Shown in pieces: positions 1-4,998 of a DNA stretch of 5,964 bases (the first letter of the stretch is position 1; each line of letters opens with the position of its first letter). This DNA is from Nitrososphaeraceae archaeon (GTDB lineage: Archaea > Thermoproteota > Nitrososphaeria > Nitrososphaerales > Nitrososphaeraceae), in contig JAICHH010000113.1 of NCBI GenBank assembly GCA_025922715.1, forward strand, positions 1 through 5,964, in the 5' to 3' direction. Under the pieces are notes generated by a model. It saw only the letters and a list, made by a program, of their open reading frames with translations, ran no database searches and had not been told where the DNA came from. The translations under genes and the position numbers were made by a program.

Positions 1-111
1 GAAACAATTTAAAATTATATCTCTTTTAAAATTTACTAATCATTGTTTTATAGATAGTATCAACTATCATTCTCAATCTTATAATAGTCCAACATAACCA
101 GTTATAGTAAA
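1..111. other. non-coding flank downstream of the polymerase gene
   Basis: No open frame of note is seen on either strand. On the minus strand this is the 3' flank of the polymerase gene. It holds a short perfect inverted repeat at 53-68 (GATAGT, 4-base loop, ACTATC) about 45 bases past the stop codon. That hairpin could help end the operon transcript, but no T-tract follows it, so its terminator role is weak. Confidence 0.4.
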
Positions 112-2436
112 TCAATAATAATTATTTAATCTACATACAGATTGATTTTGATCAAATACTATTCCAAATGGTTTTAGTATAGTATTGCAAGTATCGATTA
201 ATAATTCTGAGTATCTTTTAATATCATAATAATTAGTTTTATTATCTAATAATTGAATTGGAAGTACCCTTTTTAATATAGGTCCATTGTAATCTAATAT
301 AATATATTGTAAAACTTGACCAGCTTTTAGATATTCTCCATTTAATTCAAGTTGTTTTATAGCACTATTTTCTAATGTATTTCTGTTGTGATATTGATTG
401 TAATCTTTCGAAAGTAGCTTGGTAAATATTAGACTTTCAGGATCAGCTCTCTTACATTTTAATAGAGAAAGATAGGTCTGAATTTTTTTGATTATTAAAG
501 ATAATTTATTTTGTTTTATGTCTGAAATTGAGTTACCTTGAGCCAATATTTCTAAAATTTCATTTTGGCATTGTATTAAAAATGGTGGTGTATCATGTCT
601 TCTTCCTTCTATTCCCCTTGTTTTTATAGTTCCATCTTCAAAAACTCCAAAGTATCTATTTAATACTGGAAGATGGGAATTAATCTCAGATGGAAGAAAT
701 GCAATCCATTTGTATACTCCTTCAAAAGAGATATTAAATTCCGTTTCTTGTTCTATTGTTTCTTTTAAGTCAATATAATCATTCTTAGCAGTACTATCTT
801 TTTTCTTTATCCAAATTGAGTCTACTATTCCATGTAAGACGTCAAAATTCATGTCTTCAGCAATATGCATAGTTTGAGAAAGAATATTTCTTGCAAAAGC
901 ACAAACAGCAATATGAGCATCTATCCTTCCAAACTTTGCATTACTAAATCCTAAATATCCAAAAGAGGTTACAAGTATCCATTTTAGAGCTGATTGTCTT
1001 TTGTCATAAATATCTTGTAATACTGGATCTGAGGTTTTATTTTTTAAATCCTTATATCTTAATCTTTTATCTAATACTATTTCTAATGATTCTGGAATTA
1101 ATCCTTTTTTGTTGCAAATATGATAGTTTAGCTCTGGTACTCTAAATTTAGGATTATCAAAACAACAATCACATAGTATAGTCTCTGCTGAAACATTTCT
1201 TTTTAACATAATACTAGGATAAAGAGATACAAAATCAAATTCAGCTATTTTTTCATGTAAACCTATTTCTGGTTCTAATATCATGCCACCTCTATCAGCT
1301 AAGAAAAGTTCAAGCAAATTTTTAGGGTGTTCATTTAAAATGGGTTTCCAAGGTATTAGTAAATCTTTTTTTGTTGCATTATAAAGATGTAAACTGGTTA
1401 AACACCTTCCAATTGAAGCTCTTGAGGCTTCATGCAATGGGATTCTGCACAACCTTGAAATCTCAAATAAACCTTCTAAATCAGAACCTGTTCTTATTGT
1501 AAAAGTATTACTTTTATCAATATGAATTCTTCCGAATAGTTTGATAGTTGATGGTTTAAAATATGTCCTACCATAAGAAACAAAGGAATTTCCTTTTCTT
1601 TCAGGTTTTGTTAAAGACATGTTATTGTCTCTGCCAAGACATAAATCAATTTTATTTATTTCTGCTCTGTGAATCAAATAAGGAAATGTAAATGAGTCGC
1701 CATCTTCTGTAAATATAAAATCTGGGTCTATATCTTGAACAATTTTTATTAATTCCTTTAATAATTTTTTTTCTGATTTATCTGAAAGATCTATAATATG
1801 AATTTTATTTTTGTTAATACTATTACTATCATTATATTGAACAATGCTAATAGAATTTAACTCATCTGTTGATTTTATAATTTTACCTTTTGGAAAGTTA
1901 AGCTTGATATGTATCTTTTTAAAATATGGTAGATGATAATCAGTAGACCAAACACCGTCACTTTTAGATTTCCAAAGTAGATCAGAATTATCATCAGTTA
2001 CCTCAAAAAATCCTAATGGAAATGTATCATGGTCGAAAAAATATTTTTGTTCAGGTATTAAATCAACATTGTATAATCTAAAATCCTGGTATCCATTCAT
2101 TTTTTCAATAGTATTTGCTAACTTTAGATTTTTACCAAATATAGAAAGTTTTAAGACAGTATATTTTTTTGTATCTATAATTGTTTCAGATCTTTTAACA
2201 AATTCATATGAGCTTATTGATGATAAAATATGATCATTTTGAACTAATTGTTCCAGTTTAGATATATTATCAGAAGCAACATAAAAATAATTTTGCCATT
2301 TCTCTTCAATTCGAATATATCTCTTTTTATTATCTATGAAATTTTTCAATCTAATCCAAAAAATCATTTTACTATTATCTTTAGATGGATATGCATCAAA
2401 CAACCAACCAACTGCTACAGTAATTTTCTTATTCAC
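112..2436 (-). CDS. family B DNA polymerase, atypical motif C, proofreading site apparently lost
   Basis: The 774-residue protein is a template-dependent DNA polymerase of family B. Its N-terminal domain begins with GWLFDAYPS (10-18). The region matching the exonuclease domain (about 180-350) lacks a clear DxE Exo I motif and reads DGDSFTFPYL (245-254) where Exo II would have N..FD, so 3'-5' proofreading is probably absent. The polymerase domain has motif A DFVSLYPSI (401-409, catalytic D401), a Cys-rich insert (C422, C424, C425, C441), motif B KWILVTSFG (485-493), and motif C HGIVDS (535-540). Motif C keeps D539 but has Ile where the first Asp of YGDTDS normally lies. A KTRGIE thumb motif is at 605-610. 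The start is GTG (2434-2436) inside the end of the upstream gene, an 8-base overlap that implies coupled translation. It is the last gene of the operon. From memory, the VDS form of motif C is typical of an archaeal/bacterial PolB lineage distinct from replicative PolB, so the enzyme is probably active, in repair or translesion synthesis (inference). Confidence 0.95.
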   Translation of the reverse strand: MNKKITVAVGWLFDAYPSKDNSKMIFWIRLKNFIDNKKRYIRIEEKWQNYFYVASDNISKLEQLVQNDHILSSISSYEFVKRSETIIDTKKYTVLKLSIFGKNLKLANTIEKMNGYQDFRLYNVDLIPEQKYFFDHDTFPLGFFEVTDDNSDLLWKSKSDGVWSTDYHLPYFKKIHIKLNFPKGKIIKSTDELNSISIVQYNDSNSINKNKIHIIDLSDKSEKKLLKELIKIVQDIDPDFIFTEDGDSFTFPYLIHRAEINKIDLCLGRDNNMSLTKPERKGNSFVSYGRTYFKPSTIKLFGRIHIDKSNTFTIRTGSDLEGLFEISRLCRIPLHEASRASIGRCLTSLHLYNATKKDLLIPWKPILNEHPKNLLELFLADRGGMILEPEIGLHEKIAEFDFVSLYPSIMLKRNVSAETILCDCCFDNPKFRVPELNYHICNKKGLIPESLEIVLDKRLRYKDLKNKTSDPVLQDIYDKRQSALKWILVTSFGYLGFSNAKFGRIDAHIAVCAFARNILSQTMHIAEDMNFDVLHGIVDSIWIKKKDSTAKNDYIDLKETIEQETEFNISFEGVYKWIAFLPSEINSHLPVLNRYFGVFEDGTIKTRGIEGRRHDTPPFLIQCQNEILEILAQGNSISDIKQNKLSLIIKKIQTYLSLLKCKRADPESLIFTKLLSKDYNQYHNRNTLENSAIKQLELNGEYLKAGQVLQYIILDYNGPILKRVLPIQLLDNKTNYYDIKRYSELLIDTCNTILKPFGIVFDQNQSVCRLNNYY

Positions 2437-2722
2437 CTCTTGAGCTATTATGTATATTGTCTATTTTGTTTTGTAAAAGTAATTCCTTATGATGTTCCAG
2501 CAGGATTGACATTAAAGCTGATGTAGTAGAATATTCTTTTCCTTGTACATTGATAGATGGAGAATATTTGTAACAGCTATTGAGCATTTTATAAAACAAT
2601 TCTCTATCCTGTTTCCTTAGACAATCCGCATAACTTTTCCAAGATTCTATTTCTTTTGTAATAATATTATCATAGGGAAAAAGATTAGAGGAAGAAGAAT
2701 AGGTTTCATTTTCATTTTTCAT
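2429..2722 (-). CDS. small operon protein B, paralogue of the adjacent upstream small protein
   Basis: This 97-residue protein of unknown function has no signal peptide or membrane segment. After a polar, Ser-rich N-terminus (1-24) comes the shared core: WKSYADCLRK (28-37), F43, M46 and Y51, then LMSILLEHHKELL (70-82). The core aligns without gaps to the upstream 100-residue protein (about 17 identities in 59 positions by eye), so the two are tandem paralogues. It lacks the MGRTxPSFR start of its sister, so it is the more diverged copy. It starts at ATG 2722 in an ATGA overlap with the preceding stop, and its end overlaps the GTG start of the polymerase by 8 bases. Position between a RadA-like gene and a polymerase gene suggests an accessory subunit or adaptor of the polymerase (inference). 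Similar small proteins are, from memory, widespread in archaea and uncharacterised. Confidence 0.85.
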   Translation of the reverse strand: MKNENETYSSSSNLFPYDNIITKEIESWKSYADCLRKQDRELFYKMLNSCYKYSPSINVQGKEYSTTSALMSILLEHHKELLLQNKIDNIHNSSRGE

Positions 2723-3021
2723 CTCTGTAGTAGTAGTAGTAGTAGTAGTAGTAAATAATGAAGATTGAAAAAAAAATTTTTATTTATGTTCTTATCCAAT
2801 AAAGATATTTTTTTTTGATGATATAAGGCAATTGAAAACAAAATTGGATTTATTCTTATTGGATTTGCAGCATATGAAGATGCTGAATTAAAAAGATATG
2901 CAATTGAAAACATATGTTTAAAAATTTTTTGTTCTTTTTTACGCAAATATTGTCTATAAAGTTTCCACCTTTTCTCTTCAAGTAGTATAGCTATTCTAAA
3001 AGATGGAATTGTTCTTCCCAT
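2719..3021 (-). CDS. small operon protein A (MGRTxPSFR family) with poly-Leu C-terminal tail
   Basis: This 100-residue protein belongs to what I recognise as a small conserved archaeal family of unknown function that begins MGRTxPSFR. The family-like part runs from MGRTIPSFR (1-9) through RWKLYRQYLRKKE (18-30), F34, M37 and SSYAANP (48-54) to LFSIALYHQKKI (61-72). It is a soluble, basic, probably helical protein. Residues 73-100 look like an added tail: Asn/Phe-rich, then nine leucines, eight of them encoded by a perfect CTA triplet repeat, then QR. The start codon follows directly on the TAG stop of the RadA-like gene (TAGATG), and its stop overlaps the next start (ATGA). It is probably a partner of the polymerase or of the RadA-like protein (inference). 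The hydrophobic tail is unlikely to be conserved and may come from repeat expansion near the stop. Confidence 0.85.
   Translation of the reverse strand: MGRTIPSFRIAILLEEKRWKLYRQYLRKKEQKIFKHMFSIAYLFNSASSYAANPIRINPILFSIALYHQKKISLLDKNINKNFFFNLHYLLLLLLLLLQR
2727..2753. repeat. trinucleotide microsatellite, (GTA)9
   Basis: A perfect run of nine GTA units lies inside the 3' end of the 100-residue small protein gene. On the coding (minus) strand it reads as successive CTA leucine codons. Gain or loss of units keeps the frame, so slippage would only change the number of leucines before the stop. Perfect triplet repeats of this length are unusual in archaeal coding sequence. Confidence 0.95.
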
Positions 3022-3654
3022 CTATTTCATCTCTCTCTGTTTTGTTTGTTTTGTTGTTATTATTTTCGATTTTTTTAGCTTATTGTCAATAACTCTTTTA
3101 AAATCATCTATTACAACAGGAGAAAAAACAACAGCAATTATTGATTCTGAAATATTATGTATAGACTTGACCATATGACCTAACAGCCATTTCCTTTCAG
3201 AAAGATGTAATTGTTCATCGGTAGCAAATAAATCTGTAATTATTACAATATTTGATCTATATTTTTGAATCATTTTAGGCAATTTACAAATTATAGTATT
3301 TGCAAGTTGATGAGCAGTAAAAGATCTTGTTATTATAATTCTCTCTAAAACTGAATTAACATTCATACGATATTGAATGGCATAATCTATAAAGCTGTAA
3401 AAATTTAAATGATTTGAATGACCTCTAATAGCACCATCAATGATTGTAACAGTAGGAGATTCCATACCGCCATAATTCCTTGGTAGTAATGCTTTGATAG
3501 TCAGTTTAGGTATTAAATTATAAAGATTTATAAAAATAGTAGGTGAGCCAATTGTTAAATCAACTAATTGATTTTGTTGTAAATCAAATTTGAATGACTT
3601 TAATAGATAATCATGAGCTGATACAAAAAATGTATTTTCAAACTTGTAAAACAT
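3022..3654 (-). CDS. RadA/RecA-like protein lacking a functional Walker A motif
   Basis: The 210-residue protein follows the RadA/Rad51 core fold in order. A first strand and loop, LVDLTIGSP (30-38), stands where RadA has the Walker A loop, followed by a helix ending LLPRNYGGM (56-64). Next come the second strand and IDG (72-74), and VLERIIITRSFTAHQ (102-116), which matches the RadA stretch around SRAFTSxHQ. A Walker B-like strand NIVIITD (135-141) follows, and then LSERKWLLGH (151-160). The P-loop GxxGSGKT is replaced by GSPTIFINL, with no Lys/Thr, so ATP hydrolysis is unlikely. There is no N-terminal HhH domain, and the protein is shorter than RadA (about 320). The start at 3654 is supported by AGGAG at 3666-3670, 11 bases upstream. 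It is the first gene of the operon. It probably acts as a structural adaptor that brings the polymerase to DNA or RadA filaments (inference, by analogy with ImuA). Assignment rests on motif order, not on a search. Confidence 0.8.
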   Translation of the reverse strand: MFYKFENTFFVSAHDYLLKSFKFDLQQNQLVDLTIGSPTIFINLYNLIPKLTIKALLPRNYGGMESPTVTIIDGAIRGHSNHLNFYSFIDYAIQYRMNVNSVLERIIITRSFTAHQLANTIICKLPKMIQKYRSNIVIITDLFATDEQLHLSERKWLLGHMVKSIHNISESIIAVVFSPVVIDDFKRVIDNKLKKSKIITTKQTKQREMK

Positions 3655-3665
3655 TTTAAAAAAAA

Positions 3666-3720
3666 CTCCTATATTGCTTAATAATGAAATTGCATATGTA
3701 TTTTACAATTATAATATATA
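3666..3720 (-). promoter_or_regulatory. probable promoter and ribosome binding site of the RadA-like/PolB operon
   Basis: On the minus strand a TATATATTAT box (3720-3711) lies about 60 bases before the ATG at 3654. Placing the transcription start about 26 bases downstream gives a leader of roughly 35 bases. That leader contains AGGAG (3670-3666) at an 11-base spacing from the ATG. A leadered transcript with a Shine-Dalgarno site fits the first gene of an operon. The start site itself is inferred. Confidence 0.45.
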
Positions 3721-3838
3721 GAAGCAAATACACTATTATTAAATTTCTGTAAATTATTATATTAAGTTCATTATTTGCTTTTATTTTTTTAAACAAATTA
3801 TATGCAATTCTTATTATTAAATCTTTAGCCATTAACAT

Positions 3839-3944
3839 AATTTAACCTAACTATAGTACTTAAGTTTTATGTTAATTTAACCTAAAATAAGTTATATATT
3901 ATAATACTTCAATAAAATAAAGGTTATATCATACTTTAACCTAA
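3839..3944. repeat. three direct repeats TTTAACCTAA, putative operator cluster
   Basis: AATTTAACCTAA occurs perfectly at 3839-3850 and 3874-3885 (35 bases apart), and its 10-base core TTTAACCTAA recurs at 3935-3944. An inverted half-site AGGTTA at 3921-3926 faces TAACCT at 3937-3942 across 10 bases. The cluster lies directly upstream of the 131-residue putative DNA-binding protein, and the last copy is 16 bases from its ATG. This is the arrangement expected for an autoregulatory operator (inference). Confidence 0.6.
3924..3933 (+). promoter_or_regulatory. candidate TATA element for the 131-aa gene
   Basis: TTATATCATA lies 28-37 bases before the ATG at 3961, which would suit a nearly leaderless transcript. 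It falls between the AGGTTA and TAACCT half-sites, so a bound regulator would cover it. A second TATA-like run (TATATATT, 3893-3900) would give a leader of about 35 bases. The run TATATAAAAA just before the ATG is too close to the start to act as its TATA box. Confidence 0.35.
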
Positions 3945-3960
3945 ACTAATATATAAAAAT

Positions 3961-4356
3961 ATGCCACAAAAGAAAGGATGGTCAACAATCCAAATCAGGG
4001 AAGATGTTAAAAACAATTTATTAGAATTATATAATAATGATAAAAAAAGACCGTCTAATCAAAAATTTACAGCTTATTTAGATCTCATTTTAAAAAATAC
4101 AATAGCGTTTAATAAGCAAATAACAGAATATGGTCCATTTCTTGAATATAATTCGGCCATAGATAATCACATAGCAGTTAAGGATAACACGATGAATAGA
4201 CTTGTTACGATATACATTAATTCAAAAAAGAAGGAACTGCAATGTGACTTTTGTGAGAAAACCGATTGTTTACACATTGGGTTTTGTTTTGCAGTTCCAG
4301 AAATTTACAAGGTATTAATTGAGAATGGTTTTAGACCAAAGAAAGGTAGAAGATAA
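3961..4356 (+). CDS. putative DNA-binding regulator with C-terminal Cys/His cluster
   Basis: The 131-residue protein has an N-terminus of ribbon-helix-helix character. GWSTIQIREDVKNNLLELY (6-24) resembles a beta strand followed by a helix, and TAYLDLILKNTI (37-48) a second helix. The C-terminal part carries CDFCEKTDCLHIGFC (95-109), a CxxC-x4-CxH pattern that may bind zinc, then AVPEIYKVLIENGFRPKKG (111-129). Short proteins with this N-terminal strand-helix and C-terminal Cys/His-plus-PEI layout are, from memory, common in thaumarchaeal genomes and unstudied. It is transcribed away from the polymerase operon and sits beside a cluster of direct repeats, so it may regulate itself and possibly the operon (inference). 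The ATG at 3961 is used because conserved-looking sequence starts at residue 6. No Shine-Dalgarno site is seen. Confidence 0.85.
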   Translation: MPQKKGWSTIQIREDVKNNLLELYNNDKKRPSNQKFTAYLDLILKNTIAFNKQITEYGPFLEYNSAIDNHIAVKDNTMNRLVTIYINSKKKELQCDFCEKTDCLHIGFCFAVPEIYKVLIENGFRPKKGRR

Positions 4357-4458
4357 CTCTAATAATTTAGAATTACATTAAAGATAAAGTAAAATGACCA
4401 AGCTTTATTTTCAGTTAATGAATTCAGTAGTATCATGAATAGAAGAAAAATAATAAAA

Positions 4459-4474
4459 GTTTTAGAACTAAAAC
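4459..4474. promoter_or_regulatory. 7-bp inverted repeat before the ribbon-helix-helix gene, putative operator
   Basis: GTTTTAG and CTAAAAC form a perfect 7-bp inverted repeat with a 2-base spacer, ending 8 bases before the ATG at 4483. A weak TATA-like run (TAATAAAA, 4451-4458) lies just upstream, so for a leaderless transcript the palindrome would sit between the TATA element and the start. Ribbon-helix-helix proteins often repress their own genes from such sites. Confidence 0.4.
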
Positions 4475-4482
4475 AATATTGA

Positions 4483-4674
4483 ATGGAAACTAAAAATCTA
4501 ACGATATCATTACCAAAAAGAGTTTGGGAAATTATCGACATAGATTTTGTTGGGTTAGGTGATACTCAAGCTGAACGAATTCAACATATTGTTATGTTTT
4601 TACTAGGGTCCAAGAATTACTATATACGATTAATGCTTTCAAGTTATTGTTTTGATATCTTTCTGAGGTACTAA
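4483..4674 (+). CDS. ribbon-helix-helix (CopG/MetJ-type) protein with replaced C-terminus
   Basis: This 63-residue protein starts METKNLTISLPKRVWEIID (1-19), the pattern of a ribbon-helix-helix DNA-binding domain: a TISLP beta strand, then helix A. GDTQAERIQHIVMFLL (26-41) follows as helix B. These domains dimerise and bind the DNA major groove with the strand. The part after about residue 42 (GSKNYYIRLM and on) has no family character and is antisense to a remnant of an integrase gene at 4592-4798. The natural C-terminus has therefore probably been lost in a rearrangement. The domain itself is complete, so the product may still bind DNA. It could regulate mobile-element genes or its own promoter. 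No Shine-Dalgarno site is evident. Confidence 0.65.
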   Translation: METKNLTISLPKRVWEIIDIDFVGLGDTQAERIQHIVMFLLGSKNYYIRLMLSSYCFDIFLRY

Positions 4675-4798
4675 TCCTTTTCATAAACTCAAAGAATTTT
4701 ACGAGTAATTGCTTGTTTTCTGAATTGAGAACATCTCTTTCAATGTTGTTGATTGTTGTAGATAGTTTAACTGTCGTCTTTCTTGAGCCTCCTTTTTT
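4592..4798 (-). pseudogene. N-terminal remnant of a tyrosine recombinase/integrase
   Basis: On the minus strand an open stretch of 68 codons reads SRKTTVKLSTTINNIERDVL, then ENKQLLVKFFEFM, then TSERYQNNNLKALIVYSNSW. I recognise this as the N-terminal SAM-like (core-binding) domain of thaumarchaeal phage-type integrases. It has no start codon in frame: a TAG precedes it directly, and the overlapping frame reads SIEKRRLKK, so a frameshift near the start is possible. The catalytic domain with its Arg and Tyr residues is absent. After SNSW the frame ends within a few codons, inside sequence that belongs to the oppositely oriented ribbon-helix-helix gene. An intact integrase would be some 300 or more residues. 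The remnant lies 48 bases from a copy of a tRNA 3' end, the usual neighbourhood of such genes. Confidence 0.7.
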
Positions 4799-4846
4799 CT
4801 ATGCTTATTGTATTTATAAAACATGTATATGAACCCGAATACATAA

Positions 4847-4866
4847 CGGGCCCATCGGGAGTTGAA
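4847..4866 (-). other. partial tRNA 3' end, probable attachment-site scar
   Basis: On the minus strand the 20 bases read as a tRNA 3' end: T-loop TTCAACT, T-stem 3' strand CCCGA, acceptor 3' strand TGGGCCC, then G at the discriminator position. The match stops exactly at the start of the T-loop. The T-stem 5' strand (expected TCGGG), the anticodon arm, and a matching GGGCCCA acceptor strand are absent upstream. This GC-rich block stands out in AT-rich sequence. Such truncated 3' ends mark where elements have integrated into tRNA genes by site-specific recombination. The same-strand integrase remnant nearby supports this. A chance match cannot be excluded without the intact tRNA gene. Confidence 0.5.
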
Positions 4867-4941
4867 TAGTCATGGTTTCAGTGTTCGATTGCAAATTTAA
4901 AAGATAAACTAATTATGCTATCAGAAGATTAGATACAGTGG

Positions 4942-4964
4942 AAAAAAATCAGATTCAAAAAAAA
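4942..4964 (-). terminator. T-tract terminator of the exported-protein gene
   Basis: Read on the minus strand, T8 (4964-4957) and T7 (4948-4942) runs lie 35-57 bases past the stop of the 77-residue protein gene. Archaeal transcription typically ends at oligo-T runs without needing a hairpin, and none is seen here. Confidence 0.5.
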
Positions 4965-4998
4965 TGGTTTAAGAGAATTTTATATATTCTATATTTTC

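Larger units (their letters stand above)
3655..3960. other. divergent intergenic region between the operon and the 131-aa gene
   Basis: This very AT-rich 306-base stretch separates the minus-strand operon from the plus-strand regulator gene. It holds a probable operon promoter (near 3711-3720) with an AGGAG site, and a 9-bp inverted repeat AAGCAAATA (3722-3730)/TATTTGCTT (3772-3780). A cluster of AATTTAACCTAA-type repeats (3839-3944) and TATA-like sequences lie before 3961. A 60-codon open frame on the minus strand (3656-3838) looks fortuitous: it is low-complexity Ile/Tyr/Asn-rich and covers the promoter. Confidence 0.6.

Noticed and set aside
2248..2526. 92-codon plus-strand open frame
   Set aside because: It is antisense to the polymerase N-terminus and the 97-residue gene, both well supported by conserved motifs.
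3656..3838. 60-codon minus-strand open frame directly upstream of the RadA-like gene
   Set aside because: It is low-complexity, rich in Ile, Tyr, Asn and Leu from AT-rich DNA. It covers the probable operon promoter and the AGGAG site, and has no recognisable family feature.
3839..3944. CRISPR or telomere-like array from the AACCT repeats
   Set aside because: There are only three short copies with unequal spacing (35 and 59 bases) and no spacer structure. A regulatory site is more likely.
4435..4482. 15-codon plus-strand open frame ending in TGA right before the RHH ATG, considered as a leader peptide
   Set aside because: It is short, overlaps the palindrome, and has no Shine-Dalgarno site or attenuator-like codons. 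Chance explains it.
4359..4541. 60-codon minus-strand open frame
   Set aside because: It is antisense to the start of the ribbon-helix-helix gene and its upstream region. Its Phe/Ile-rich content comes from AT-rich DNA.
4834..4859. CCCG...CGGG and CCC-ATC-GGG stems considered as a terminator hairpin
   Set aside because: The GC-rich bases are better explained as a tRNA 3' end (T-stem and acceptor strands), and no T-tract follows.
4847..4900. Complete, split or permuted tRNA gene
   Set aside because: Only the last 20 bases fit. No GGGCCCA acceptor 5' strand, D-arm or anticodon arm was found on either side.
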